NCBI GenBank assembly: GCA_016584305.1 | Contig: JACEEZ010023407.1 | Coordinates: 97,001-161,000 of the forward strand | Source: Chionoecetes opilio | Lineage: Eukaryota > Arthropoda > Malacostraca > Decapoda > Majidae | DNA: 64,000 bases | Direction of reading: 5' to 3' | Shown: piece after piece, positions 1 through 11,590 of the stretch | How positions within the stretch are numbered: position 1 is the first letter of the stretch | Layout: the number at the start of each line of letters is the position of its first letter | Notes under the pieces: generated by a model | What the model saw: only the letters and a program-made list of their open reading frames with translations | Databases searched by the model: none | Told to the model about the DNA's origin: nothing | Made by a program: the position numbers and the translations under genes

Positions 1-290
1 TGTGGTGTTCGTAGCCCAAGATCTAAGATGGCCGCTATGAACACTCTAAGATGATCTTAGAGGCGGAAAGTTACGAACGTTCGAACATCCAGCCCCTGTT
101 CCTTCCACTGTCATGTAACACACTATCACCAAGATCCTTTCTCTTCCCTTACGCACCTTATATTCCAGACGTACTGCCATAATATCCTCACCCATCTCAC
201 ACTCTCCTACATCTACCTCCTCTACATCTATGCTTGCTTCCTGCCTCACAAGTACTCCTACTCCGCCACCCTTTTTCTGCTTGATTTGGG
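1..290 (-). pseudogene. LINE endonuclease fragment, runs off the left edge
   Basis: The minus strand has an open stretch at 249-46 with an acidic run and the phrases GECEMGEDIMAVRLEY and ILVIVCYMTVEG. Just upstream (about 290-250) a Lys-Lys-Gly-Gly-Gly-Val type motif leads in. This order (GGGV..LV, then GECEM, then VCYMTVEG) is what I know from the APE-type endonuclease domain of decapod LINE ORF2. The rest of the domain and the RT would lie left of the window. It is broken on its 5' side near position 290, where a repeat shared with 415-460 begins. It is a separate copy from the LINE at 390-3180, because the endonuclease should precede RT on the minus strand, at higher coordinates. Family assignment is from recall of motifs. 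Confidence 0.5.
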
Positions 291-416
291 AGTCACCCAG
301 CGGATGCTGTCGGTGAAGCCTTTGGTCCGGCGTTCAGGCGTTCAGGCGTTCAGGCGTTCGGCGTTCAGGGGCTGCTGCTTGCCCTTACCTTGATCTTGAT
401 CTTGATCTTGATTTGG
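281..416. repeat. LINE-tail repeats: (GGCGTTCA)n and (CTTGAT)n
   Basis: A short direct repeat (TTTGGGAGTCACCCAG and following 40 bp) occurs at about 288-345 and again at about 411-460 and, diverged, at 1558-1605. Between the first two lie four GGCGTTCAG units (about 333-370) and a (TTGATC)n run (about 391-413). Another (TTGATC)n run sits at 1535-1557. On the minus strand these read (ATCAAG)n and mark the 3' tails of the two LINE copies to the right. Confidence 0.7.
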
Positions 417-1530
417 GAGTCACCCAGTGGATGCTGTCGGAAGCCTTTGGTCCGGCGTTCTCCCGCACGCGTAATCTGTTGGGAAAGAAGCAAAAAGGGG
501 GGGAGGAAACACAGCCAGGTGTTTCACCCCCCCTCCCACCCCTCCCAGCACCACACGGGGTCCCCCATCACTGAGGGGCCCCCTGCCTCTCATTCTCTCT
601 CCTACGTGCTCTCCAAGAATTCTCCAAGAATTTTTTTATACTCTCTATCACACCACTGTCACTCCTCCACTCAGCACACAACCCCAACAGGTACTCCATC
701 TCTACACTTCTGTCTCTCATCTCTCTCCATTCTTCCACTCCGACCTCTTCTACCACTACCTCCAACATCTTTGTTCTAGCATACTCATACCGTTCACATT
801 CCAGCATCAAGTGCTCCACGGTTTCATCCACTCCTGTCACACACATCACACACACCTTGCTGCCACCATTCTTCTATCTGTACATACGACTATTTACCTC
901 CAGCGACTTTGTCGGCTCTGAAGAGTAAATCCCCTCCAAAAGCCACACCATAGAAACCTTTCATTCCGTGGCTGGTCCTTTTCCTGTACCAATCCAGTGT
1001 TGATTTTCTCTCATTCCCTCAGCCATTCTTTCTTTCCCCTTTCTCTTCCAAATCTCCTATTTATTTCCTTTTGCACCCCAACCATACTGCCATGTCTCAT
1101 CACTCCTGTCACAAAAAATTCACTTAACCTGTCCATTTTCACTTTTACTGAGTCTTTCATCCATTTCCCATACATTTTCCAGTCCAAAACCCTTACTTGC
1201 CCACTGCTTTCATTCGTTGAAATTTAAGCTCTTACCTCATTTCGCCTTTGCTATCCTCTCTTGAACGTGCCCCTCCCAGTTCCTCAATCGTTCCACTGCC
1301 ACATACCATTGGCACCTAATGTATTTGTGCTCTGTTTTGTTTACTTCCAATCTGTCCAATCCTTCCTAGCCCACACCATTTTTTCCCAGGCCAACAAATG
1401 CAGGGACTCCCACCCCCTTTCCATAGTCCTCTCATCACTTATATTGTTGGGCCCAAACATCTACACAGCCTACCCTTCCAACCCAGGGTTTGGGCTTAGT
1501 ATCCTTATGTTTAGTTTTGATAGATACCCT
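390..1530 (-). pseudogene. 5'-truncated LINE copy B, RT C-terminal part
   Basis: Minus-strand fragment ending in an (ATCAAG)n tail at about 390-413. An open stretch at 855-568 contains the zinc-knuckle-like motif CVMCVTGVDETVEHLMLEC (C-x2-C-x9-H-x4-C), typical of the C-terminus of many LINE reverse transcriptases, followed by a helix ending in ESIKKFLENSWRAR. The rest (856-1530) is frame-shifted but aligns by eye with 1997-2650, so it is a second copy of the same 3' region. It begins directly beside the tail of copy A, giving a head-to-tail pair of LINE 3' ends. No intact frame remains. Confidence 0.6.
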
Positions 1531-1534
1531 TTGA

Positions 1535-3180
1535 TTTTGATTTTGATCTTGATCTTGTTTTGGGAGTCCCCCAGCAGATGCGTCAGTAAAAGCCTTTGGT
1601 CCGGCTTTCCCCACACCGTAATCTGTGGAGAGAAGAAAAAGGGGGGAAGAAAAACTAGGGTTTTCTTTTTCCCCCCCCTTCCTCTTCTGCATACATTCAT
1701 ACGGGGCCCCCCATCACTGGGGGGCCTCCCCCTCTCATGCCTTCCTACGTGCTCTCCAAGAGTTCTCCAAAAATTCTTTACACTCTCAATCCACGATGTC
1801 ACTCCCCCACTCAGCACAAAACCCCCAGCAGGTATCCATCCCACTTCCTGCTTATCTCTCGCCATTCTTCCACCCCGGGACCTCTCCTACCCTACCTCCA
1901 ACATCGGTTCTAGCAACCTTTCCTTTCACATTCCAGCACAAGTGCTCCACGGTTCATCCATCCTGCCACACACCACCCCTTGTCCCACCCTTCTTCCATC
2001 GGTACATACGATATTACCTCCAGCGACTTTGTCCGGCTCTGAAGAGTAGGTCCCCCCCATAGCCCCCATCAAAAAACCTTTCAAAACCGTGGGGCCCTTT
2101 TTCCCCTGTACCACCAGGTTGTTTTCTCACCATTCCCTCAGCCATTCTTTTTTCCCCTTTTCTCTTCCACTCTCTATTTATTTTCCTTTTTGCATCAGCC
2201 ATACCCCCATGTCTCATCATCCTGTCACAACTTTCCCCAGTTCACCTGTAAAATCTTTCCATTTTTACGATTTTTACCCATTCCCCATAAATCCAGCCCC
2301 CAACCTTGCTTCCCCATTTCTGTCATCATTCGTTGCAGTCTAGCTCGTCCCCAGCCCTCCCTTTGCTATCTCTTGAAAGTGCTACCCATGTCTCCTTAAT
2401 CGCTTCCCCTGCCCCAAACCCATTGGTTCCCAATGCTATTTTGCCCCGTTTGTTCTGTGTTTCTTCCCAACTGTCCAACCTTCCTAGACCACACCATTGT
2501 TTCCAGGCCATACATAAGCTAGGACGCCACACCCTTCCCTAGTCCTCTCCCACTTCATACTTGTTGGCCCCACATCTTGCCACATGCCCCCCACCTCCAA
2601 ACCCCCGGTTGGCTCTAGCTACCTCTATGTTTAGTTTTCCAAGCCCTTTTTCATCCAACCCAAAAACCCCGATACTTGACTCTTTCGTTCTTTTATTTCC
2701 CCTTCCCCCCCACCACCAAATCCTGTCATCATAGATCATCCCCATTTTACCCCCAACACTTTACCTTCTCCTTACTGAGTAACTTGAAGTCCCTTCCATA
2801 TCAGTCCACATTCAGCATCTCGAGCTCATTGGGTTTCATAAGGATAACACATCATCTGCATACATCAGAATAACACTTTATCTCCAATTTTTACACCCAG
2901 ACCGTACGCTTCATTCTGCCATTCCTCAACAAAAACAAAAAAATAGAGGAGAAAGGACACAGCCCGTTTTACCCTCCTTATATTCCCCATCCCCGTCTCG
3001 GGTACCCATATGAACTTGGGGCCCGGTGTTCTCATACATACGCTTTTTATTTTTAAAACCTTCTCACTCATCCAAACGTCTCCAATACCCCACATAGCAT
3101 TCTCCATCCCCTCTGTCATACGTTTCTCAATATCTAGAAAGGCTAGATATTTCTTTTTCCCCCCTTCCTTGTTCTCTCAA
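1535..3180 (-). pseudogene. LINE copy A, degenerate reverse transcriptase with YADD
   Basis: The complement of 2830-2873 reads SVILMYADDVLSL, the RT catalytic box. Upstream on the minus strand, near 3105-3145, the reading AFLDIEK with a following Tyr/Met-Asp-like remnant marks the RT block A. Between them (3119-2865) there is WMSEKVLKIKSV, matching the helix after block A. The 3' part repeats copy B: a Trp/Glu-rich helix at about 1790-1740 and an (ATCAAG)n-like tail at 1535-1557. Many single-base frame breaks, often in C or T runs, prevent any long ORF. Either an old copy or poor consensus sequence; both are possible. Confidence 0.6.
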
Positions 3181-3476
3181 TGCTTGCTAGAAACAATTAG
3201 ATCTTTAGCATTTTTTGGGAAAAAGTTCCCAAAAATAAGAGAAAGAGGTAGTCAACAACCAAAAAAGAGTTTAAACACTGCTTGGGGAAAAGAACCCAAA
3301 ACCCTCTACAAGATTTTTGAGGGTCTCTGTTGAACCATAAGCAGGTAAGACCCTTAATGAGTGCCCAAAGAAAATGACAAGGCGCAAAGGGAAAAAAAAC
3401 AGCTCAAAGAAGACAACAGGGAAAAGGTCCAGTTACTCAATTAAAACACGGGGTTTTGTGAGCTTGGATGAATATA
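3181..3476. other. Unassigned spacer left of the gypsy element
   Basis: A/G-rich sequence with many A runs and no recognisable coding motif on either strand. It may contain the eroded 5' part of LINE copy A. Its last five bases (3472-3476, ATATA) match the five bases right of the gypsy element (15984-15988). Confidence 0.4.
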
Positions 3477-3667
3477 TGTAGTATCTTGGACTGTACAGTC
3501 AGGGCATCGGTCCCTTTAAAATCAGCTATTGTCTGCAGAATTTATTTTTAATGGCTCCCTTGCCATTACTGTGGCAAGAACAACCCCTTTCCTCGGTTGT
3601 CCTCCGGTGGGACAAAGTGTATCCAAAACAAAAAGCGGCTAAAATTTCCCTTTCCAAAAAATATTCA
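3477..3667 (-). repeat. 3' LTR of the gypsy element
   Basis: 191 bp, TG...CA, aligned by eye with 15783-15983 over its whole length. It differs by several small deletions and A-run expansions, for example where the other copy reads GTGGCACAAAGTGTATCC. Confidence 0.8.
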
Positions 3668-3690
3668 TCTTTTCCCCCCTATTCCCAACT
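3668..3690 (-). other. Polypurine tract of the gypsy element
   Basis: On the minus strand a run GGGAATAGGGGGGAAAAGA sits directly before the start of the 3' LTR, the position used to prime plus-strand synthesis in LTR elements. Confidence 0.6.
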
Positions 3691-3739
3691 AATGCTACAA
3701 AAGAAAAAATGCATCGAACCTGAACAAAAAAAAAAAAAT

Positions 3740-4960
3740 ACAAACAAACCTACAATAATTTTCTTCACAATTCTCCTAGACTTTGTTCTGTCCTGAACTG
3801 GGTTTTTCATTGAAGTCACACAAGGAGACGATATCTCAGGTTTCTCACGCATATCTTCTTCATCTGCTTCTGGGAAAACCATATCATCTTCATCACCTAT
3901 TCCTTGATTATATTGTTCCTTAGACATCTTATTTGGTGATGGCACTACTCCTACTTTTGGATTTAACTGAAACTGTACATCCTTTTGACTGTCATCTAAT
4001 ACCTTTTTATCCCACTCTTCTGCAGAGACTGCCTCCTTGGCTTCTCCTGGTACCTTTAAAGGTACCCTCCGAGCTCTCATTTGATCAACATGTCTTCTTA
4101 TCACTCTGTTAGCACTTAATTATATCTTACAGGACAGTGGTCCAGTTACTTCTAGCACCGCTCCTGGCAACCAACGATTACCCCTGCCACTATAATTTTC
4201 AACAAATACTTCATCATTGACATCAAATTCTCTTAAAGACGTCCCTCTGTCATGGTATTTCTTTTGATTTTCTTGTTTCCTTCTAACACTCTCAGTAAGG
4301 TCTGGTTTTAGTAGGTCTAGAGGTCCTTGTAAATTTCTACCCATAAGCAGTTGGGCTGGGGTAGTCCCAGTTACAGACTGTGGTGAGCATCTATATCTGA
4401 ATAGGAACCTTGACAACTTAGTCTTTAGGTCTGCCTTCCGCATTTTCTTTAAGCCATTCTTAAAAGTTTGAATAGCTCTTTCAGCCATTCCATTTGAACT
4501 TGGATGGAAAGGTGCACAGGTAACATGCTCAATACCATTCTTCTTCATAAACTGACTAAATTTATAACTAGTGAATTGGCCTCCATTGTCACTAACCAAC
4601 ATTTTGGCAGTCCATGTGTGTAGTGAAAATATCTCTTAGCTCAGCTATGGTTGCCAAAGCTGTGGTGCTACTCATAATCCTAACTTACAACCATTTGGAA
4701 TATGCATCAATTAAGACTAAAGACATATTTCCCATAAATGGCCCTGCAAAATCCACATGCACTCTTTCCCATGCTTTATCTGGATATGGCACACATGAGG
4801 GGTGCTACACTGGGTTGTTTCTATTTATCTGGCAGATCTTACATAATTCTACAGTTGCTTCATATCCTTATCTAAATTTGGCCACCAACATAAGATCTAA
4901 CAATTCCTTCATTGTAGACATACCTGGATGAGCCTCATGCAACTCTTCCAAAACACTTTG
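3740..4960 (-). pseudogene. Gypsy integrase: zinc finger, DDE core, C-terminus
   Basis: Reading leftwards: a His-His-Cys-Cys zinc domain at about 4950-4830 (HEAHPGMSTMKEL, then a frame-shifted Cys-x2-Cys), the first catalytic Asp in HVDFAGPFMGN at about 4770-4740, LVLIDAYSKW at about 4720-4690, the second Asp in VSDNGGQFTS (about 4600-4570) and the catalytic Glu in NGMAERAIQTFKNG (about 4490-4445). The part from 4602 to 4123 is one open frame. An in-frame TAA near 4122 separates it from a C-terminal part (4104-3740) with RRHVDQMRARR and a basic tail (KSRR). The zinc domain and the 4610-4690 join have frameshifts, so the integrase is inactive. The enzyme would insert element cDNA into the host chromosome. 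Confidence 0.85.
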
Positions 4961-5211
4961 TTGTCCTGCTGGAGGAACACCCTCAGAATACAGCCTTCCT
5001 CAGTACTAAGTTCAATCTTACGCATGTAAAAGGGCTTAAAGTAATCGTCCAGACCCATTTTTTCTTTGCATAATTATGTTGAATGATCATTCAAAATACC
5101 TAATCCACAAAAAATAATTTATTTCCACGCCTTATTTCCCTAAAAACATGACTTTTGTAAAAAGCGCGGGAAAAACAACAGCTTCATTCCAGCCGTGGCG
5201 CGAAACTTGCT
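4961..5211 (-). other. Eroded gypsy pol spacer
   Basis: Between the integrase zinc domain and the palindromic insert. Minus-strand traces of pol (an eroded linker near 5030-4970) can be imagined but not read reliably. No other feature seen. Confidence 0.3.
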
Positions 5212-5731
5212 GGTGACGTCACATTCGGAAGCTTCCCAGCACTGCCTGATACAAATACACAGAGAATCAGAAATAAATATAGTACTTGAAGAATTTTGGG
5301 TGTTTCTGATTTTTTTTTTTTGCTATATGGCATATACTTGCATCTTTCATGGATACAGCAAGAAAGCTGTGCCTTTGCAGAGAGCTTAGCACCCATTTCT
5401 GACCTATTTGGCCATGATATGTGGGTGTAGCGCCTGGCAGTGGCGGGTGAGAATAGCGCGACAAGACAGTGTGTTTCACACCGCGCTCCTCTCACCCGCC
5501 ACTGCCAGGCGCTGCACACACATATCATGGTCAAATAGGTCGGAAATGGGTGCTAAGCTCTTTGCAAAGGCACAGCTTTCTTGCTGTATCCATGAAGGAT
5601 GCAAGTATATGCCATATCGCAAAAAAAAAATATCAGAAACACACAAAATTCTTCATGTACTATATTTATTTCTGATTCTCTGTGTATTTGTATCAGGGCA
5701 GGGCTGGGAAGCTTCCGAATGTGACGTCACC
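5212..5731. mobile_element. 520-bp palindromic (fold-back) element
   Basis: Two inverted arms of about 250 bp each (5212-5460 and 5482-5731) are separated by about 21 bp. The outer ends are GGTGACGTCAC / GTGACGTCACC, and the arms stay alignable to the centre with a few per cent of mismatches and different A/T run lengths. It carries no coding potential beyond mirror frames. It lies inside gypsy pol. No clean target duplication is seen at the arm ends, but an 11/12 direct match (AGCCGTGGCGCG at 5191, AGCCGTGGTGCG at 5733) flanks it 9-1 bp away. Superfamily unknown. Confidence 0.75.
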
Positions 5732-6079
5732 GAGCCGTGGTGCGTCGTCTGCTAGTCGTCAGTTTTGTTTTGAGAGCTCGGGGAATTTACAGATTTTGAA
5801 TGCGGATCATTTGAAAACGGGTGACTGGATGCAAAAAGTGACAACATATTGTTGATATACTCGATCATGGCTATATTTTGACTGCATTAAATCAGGAATG
5901 ATGAAATGGTCTGGACTATTACTTTAAGCACTGGGTCACTAGCAACATTTGGCCAACCATTTTTGAAATAATGCAACCCTTTAGCATACACTGGATCATG
6001 AGCGGTCCATCTCCTTATATGTTTGGCTGCTACTGGTGTATCCTGAACATGTTCTAACAATAAGACAGTATCTGTGGGA
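5732..6079 (-). pseudogene. Gypsy RNase H-integrase linker
   Basis: Complement of about 6045-5930 reads DTPVAAKHIRRWTAHDPVYA followed by LHYFKNGWP, the spacer between RNase H and integrase in this gypsy group. It is collinear with the RNase H at 6911-7318 once the hAT insert is removed. The 5732-5925 part is not readable. Confidence 0.65.
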
Positions 6080-6902
6080 CAGTGTTGTAGTCAAGACCAG
6101 ACCCTCCGAGACCAAGACCAAGACCAAAACCAGACCCTTCGAGACCAAGACCAAGACCAGGACCAGACCTTCCGAGAACAAGACCAGCCCTCCGAGACCA
6201 AGATCAAGACCCTCCGAGACCAAGACCTAGACCAAGACCAGACCCTCCGAAACAGACCAAGAGCAAGAACAGGCATATACAAATATTTTTTATAAATATG
6301 ACTATTATCTGAATGTTTTTTGTCTGTACTGCGTAAACAAAGGAAAATGGCAATTTTTGTGGTTACGTTTTCCAAGCGAGCTAGCTAAACCTGTGGTGTA
6401 CGTGTAGCTACGAAGGGTGCGGGGATTGCATAGGCCTACACATATATGAAGTACACGGGGTGAACAGAGCTGCAAACATGCGTGCGTGCAAACGGAGATT
6501 ATTACTGCGAGAATGGCCACGTCATACATGTTCTCTCGACTCGCACGCACTTTATCAGCGCTCTCAGGGCTCAGTTCATGTATCATCACCGTAGTCTAGT
6601 AGTCTCGTAGCTAGTCAGGCAGTATCTATAGACAGTACAACGCTGTATGACGCGCCGTGAATCGAAACAGCCATGATTTTCTTCCGTGTATGATAATAAA
6701 TTCCGACTTTCCCCACGCCGCGATGCACTTTTTAATCCTGGTCTCGACCTGGTCTCGAGCCAAACTCCGAGACCAGAAGCTTCGAGACCAAGATCAAGAC
6801 CAAGACCACATCAAACGAGACCAATACCATGACCAAGCCCACATCAAACTGGTCTCGAGACCGGTCTCGAGACCAAGACCAGTCTCGAGACCTACAACAC
6901 TG
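6080..6902. mobile_element. Non-autonomous hAT element with GAGACCAAGACC core
   Basis: Termini CAGTGTTGTAG / CTACAACACTG are inverted repeats, and an exact 8-bp duplication CTGTGGGA flanks it (6072-6079 and 6903-6910). The 8-bp duplication and CAGTG ends fit the hAT superfamily. The 823-bp body has no transposase. Both subterminal zones (6090-6250 and 6745-6895) consist of AGACCAAGACC-type repeats; the middle is unique. It interrupts gypsy RNase H/linker coding sequence. Confidence 0.85.
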
Positions 6903-6910
6903 CTGTGGGA

Positions 6911-7318
6911 AGTGGCTCAGAAATAGCTGTTTCCTTCAGAGATAACCTACTCAGTAAATCTGCATTTGCATTGTCACGTCCACTTTTGTACTGCATCTCA
7001 TAATCATAAGCAGCAAGTGCAATGGCCCAACGTTGTATTCTGGCACTGGCCATATTCGGCAACTCTTTGTGTTCATGTAACAGTGATACAATAGGTTTGT
7101 GGGCCGTGATGAGAGTGAAAAATCTACCATACACATAATTGTGAAAATGTTTTACCCCAAACATAATAGCCAAACTCTCCCTGTCAATTTGTGCATAATT
7201 TTTCTGAGCTTCATTCTATGTGCGTTAAGCAAAAACTATAGGTTGCTCTGATCCATCCTCATTTTTGTGAGCCAATACTGCTCCGATACCATAGGGGGGC
7301 ACACTGACGAATCGGGGT
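6911..7318 (-). pseudogene. Gypsy RNase H domain
   Basis: Complement of about 7300-7255 reads PYGIGAVLAHKNEDGSEQPI, the start of the gypsy RNase H fold (DASPYGxGAVL class). It continues from 7173 with FGVKHFHNYVYGRFFTLIT and HKPIVSLLHEHKELPNMA and ends in YKSGRDNANADLLSRL, all standard RNase H/connection motifs. One stop or frame break lies at about 7220. The catalytic first Asp region is replaced by VCP, so activity is unlikely. The domain removes RNA from RNA-DNA hybrids during retrotransposition. Confidence 0.85.
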
Positions 7319-7319
7319 T

Positions 7320-10300
7320 TCCTGACATAAAACAAAAGAAAAACATAAGAAAAAAAGGAGCTAAAAGGGCCCGCGAGGCCTCACGGGGTAGTTCCTGTCC
7401 TAACCTACCTAACCCCTTTCCCCCCACCATAAAACCTATCCGCCCCCTTTAAAGCCCCTAATGACCCCGCACTAACTACCTTCTCTGAGACCTTCCACTC
7501 ATTCCCACCCTTTTTGGGAACCTTTTTCCCTTTTTCCCTTTTCTAAATCTACGCTTTTCCGCTTAAATCCGTTACTTCTTTTCTACCCTGGTTAAAAGCC
7601 GAAAGAACTTTTCCTACCTCCCCTTTTATTAACCCCTTTATCCATTAAAAACTTCTATCAATCGCCCCTTACTCTGCGTTTCTGGGGGATTTAAATTTTT
7701 TTAATAACTTAAATCTCCTCTCAAAACTAAGTTACGCACCCCTTTATCATTTTGGTCATCCTTCTCTGACTTTTTCTAAAAACCTATATCCTCCGTAATT
7801 GGACCAAAACGAACTGCATGTCTGGGTGGGCCCGACTAGAGCCGATAAGCTTTAAAAAATTTCCCGCACTTCTACTTTTAAACCTTCGGGAAATGTCCTA
7901 TACTCTATTAGCTCTATTTCGGGCCTCAATACATTGTTTCCTAGGTCGGAGGTCTGGGCTCACCCTCACTCCAAATCTTTTCCCTTCTTTTTTTCACGAT
8001 ACTTGCTTTTTGTTCTATTACCAGGGTTTTTTTCTCCCAACTTCAAAACGCACATTTTAATTTTAAAATTCCATCTGCATCGACTGCCCACTCTTTAATT
8101 ATCAAAGTCCCCCCTGAAATATGTTTACGTCAGACTGTACCAATAATCCTACCAAACTTATACATCAAAAACTTCTGATATCACTGCTAATCCCACTATC
8201 CAAGTCGTTGATGTAATCAAAAATAGTAATGGGGCCCAAAACGACCCTTTGGCTCCCCCTTTTCCCATCCCCATTCAGATTTGGAACCTTTAAATTGTAA
8301 CCCTTTGTTGCCTTTTTACTTAGCCAAGCTCTGTCCAATAAACCTTCCCCTCGATACCATGACCCCAAACCCCTTTTAAAGATTCGCTCGTGTGGTACTT
8401 TGTCAAACCTTACTAAATCCATATTTTAAATATCATAATTTCCTTATCATTATTTTCCCGTCTCATAAACTTTCCTTAAAACTCAATAATTGATAAACTG
8501 ACCTACCCTTGTGAACCCTGTTTTATTTGACAAAATTATTTTAATCAAAGGGCTCTCTAATTTTTTTTTTGCAATAATGATTCCAAAAATTTACCCACCA
8601 TGATTTTAACTTAAACGGGTCGATTTTTTTGACTTTAGTCCTCTGTCTCCTTTTTTAAAATAGGGAACAACATTTCCTTTCCCCCACAAAATGCACTCGC
8701 CTACCCAACCGTTTCCAAAAATTACAACCTCATAAACCTCCTTGCATTCCTTTAATACCCTGGATCATTTCATCTGGTCCTGGCGTTTTAAAATTTTTCA
8801 TTTTTTTCTATACCCTCCTCCCCTTTCCCTTTTTTATCACAATATCTTTGAGTTTTTCCTCATCGCTTCCTTTGAACTCTTTTTTCACTATCGGTATCGC
8901 TTTACCTCCTCCGTAAAACCTTTAAAGAAAAAATCATTTGACCCCTACCATTCCTCATCCGTTTTAAGACCTCCCCCGCCCCGCCCTTTAAGGGGGCCCC
9001 AAACAAATTTCCCCTTTGTCTTTGTTTTAAAAACCCTGATAGAACCCTTTGGTCCTGTTCGCCTGTTCTGCTATTTAATCTCAAATTGTTCTTAGCAACT
9101 GGGTTTTTAATTTTTTTTCCCACTGCCCTCGCCATCACTTTATACTTTTTTCTTTGTTTACCAAAATCCTGCTTAAAACCTTAAATAAATGTTTCTTTTT
9201 ACCCCAAATTTTTGGTTTTTTTAACTTGGGGTCATCCTTTTGGATCACTCTTTCTGGACCTTTTCCCTTAAAAGGGAATTTCTTTTCTGTCCTCATTTTT
9301 CCTTACAAATGAATAAAATCATCCTCGCTCCCCTCATTTCCCCTTCTAACCTCTCTAATTACCTCCTCAGCCCTGACCTCATCCCTTTCCCAAACCGCTC
9401 TAATTATCCCTCAGCCTCGCCCCCCACACCAATCTACCGCGCCAATTACCCCCCGGTCCCTTTCCCTAATCCTTTCAAAATTGGCCTTTCAGCTGACAGG
9501 GCCTTGTCCGGGGAATTTTCTGCTCCCCCTCCCACACCTCTTATTAATGCCTCCGGTTCTTTTTAAACCCCGCAAAATTGGGCCTTTCTGAATTAGGTAT
9601 TCGATGCCTTTGCCATTATTTTCCACTTCCTTTTTAACAAAATCTGATCTCATAATGGTCGCTTTTTATCAAAATTCCCCCCGCCTCCCATTTGTACAAA
9701 ATCGTCTCTTTTTGTCAGCAATGATCAGAATATTTTCCTCTAAGGCTCCTTGATTGCTTGACTTGGGAAAGTTTCCTGGATTATATTTAACAATTCATCT
9801 CATTGCTGTCACCTATGATTAAACCCCCGTCTATATTCCTAAGATTAAATCTCCCACCGCATAATCGTTATATCTGCGGGCCTTGTTTTTTTTCCCATAT
9901 AGGGCTAAATCCTTTTTAAACAAAATTTTTGGAGGCCTATACACTACACCCAAAACCATTTTCTCATTCCCTCCGTAACCCTCCCCTATAGACTCTATGC
10001 TGTCATCTGTTTTTTAACATTGTTAACACAACCTGCAATGCATCTTTTGCAAAAAGCGCAACTCCTCCTCCCGTCTGCCTCTCTGTCCTTGTAAAAAATT
10101 TTCCCCTATCTCGCTTCCGATCGATACTTTCCTCATATCCCCATGTTTCTGTTAATGCATTATATAAAAATCCTCTACACTATTTTTCCTCTCGGGAAAT
10201 CTATCTTTTTTTAAAAATACTCCTACATTTTGTATGTAACCTTCAGGCAACTCCTTTTTTTTTTTTTTTCTCTGGGTCTGTGTCCCAAACATTACTAACA

Positions 10301-10330
10301 GCAACATTTCTTTAGCTTTCTGAACGGGGC
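7320..10330 (-). mobile_element. CR1-like LINE inserted in gypsy pol (degenerate)
   Basis: The 3' end at about 7330-7440 is a worn copy of the unit seen cleanly at 16936-17115 (ACATAAGAA tail, GAGGCC, TAGTTCCTGT). RT is visible at 8422-8165: RFDKVPHERIFK, LDRAWLSKK, LGPITIFDYINDLDSGISSD, where many CR1-like RTs have FSKAFDKVPHERL and SVLGPLLFxIYINDL. Endonuclease traces follow: GDFNLRNID-like near 9850-9830, VLGVVYRPP near 9955-9935, GGGVALFAKDALQ near 10070-10030 and LTETWGYEES near 10155-10125. All frames are broken. It probably entered gypsy pol between RT and RNase H. Confidence 0.65.
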
Positions 10331-11590
10331 TTCTGTGCTGCTTCCGGGCCCAAACGTGCTTTTTTCTTTAGCAAAAATAAGTGTGCTGCACTGTGACGGG
10401 TTTTTCTCAAAACTTACTATAAAAATTTATACCCCCCAAAATTACATTAAGGCGTTCAGTGAAACTTGAAAAATGCTCCGATCCCCCTGAATTTTTTTTC
10501 ACGTAACTACATTATTTCAGTATTTCTGGGCCGTTTTTATCGTAGGATTCTTACTTTGTTTACTGAATTTTTTTTATTAAAGTTGGGGCGTTTTTTTGCA
10601 AACTTTAATTTCTTCCCTTCCTCAAATGTCATATGTCAATTTTCTTTATACCCTTCGAAACACAAACCTTCCCACATTTTTAAGTATGTTTTTGCTGTCG
10701 CATGAAATTGGGTTTTTTTGCATTTTTGTTCATGTCGTACTGATTTTACCATAAATTTTTCGTTTTTAAAGTTCGTGCATTTTGGGACAAGAAAATACAT
10801 AAAAAAATCCTTTCATGCTTCGTCAAACTTCAATCAGATTGGGAAAAAGTCAAAAACCCTTTTTAGAGAAGATAGAAATATTCCCACTATGGGGAAAAAA
10901 AATTTTGGCGTTAAAGTTTAAATTTTCTACTGATCTCATTCACTGAAATAAAAAGCATTCCAGGCACTATAATTTGTAATTGACTAAAAACAACCATTTG
11001 AGTTTTTTGGCACCCGGGCCCCCTTTTTATATATATTTTATATTTTATATATATATATATATATAAAAAGGGTTTACGCGCCCGAAGGTGTTTAGCATTT
11101 TTTTTTAAACTTTTTTTTTCTCGTAAAAGTTTTGCTATTATTTTTCAAATTTTTAAACCCCAAAAAAAAAAAATAAAAATGATAAATTGCATCTTTGTTC
11201 CTCTTTCCAATGATATATTGTTTATTAAATTCGGTACAATAGTGGCGAAGTTTTTTAAAGGAAAAATGGAAAAAGGGCCCTTTTTTTAGTAGATAGGTCT
11301 TCTCCTTCTGCTCCCCCACTACTGAGGCCTTGGGCACCCCCAGACCCCCTTTTTTCTCACAAAAAAGGGCTGAAGGTGCCAGTTTGTCTATGCCAGTGAA
11401 TATCCTGAAAAAAATGTACCCATTTTTTTCGGGGGGGGGGGGGGGGTTGAAATCGCCATAAATCTTTAATTTTTTTTCTTTTTTATTAAATTTGTCAAAG
11501 CTTTCCCCAATGTTCAACTAGGCTGATATTATTTTTGGAATATTTTGATTTTTTTTGGAATATTCGTGTAACCCCCCTTATGTCTAAAAA
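10331..11590. other. Unassigned A/T-run-rich segment, perhaps LINE 5' region
   Basis: No family motif recognised. It is dominated by T and A runs. At 11027-11066 there is a TA-rich microsatellite flanked by inverted CCCTTTTTATATA / TATATAAAAAGGG, and at 11430-11446 a run of about 16 G. The segment lies between readable LINE endonuclease and readable gypsy RT, so it is likely the 5' part of the inserted LINE or a further insert. One open minus-strand stretch (11517-11092) is Lys/Phe rich and looks like low-complexity read-through. Confidence 0.35.

Noticed and set aside
11092..11517. 141-codon Lys/Phe-rich minus ORF
   Set aside because: Driven by A/T runs; no recognised domain.
7320..11590. 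Loss of the gypsy RT domain
   Set aside because: First suspected because the LINE adjoins RNase H; eroded RT blocks were then found at 11591-12172 and 12430-12715.
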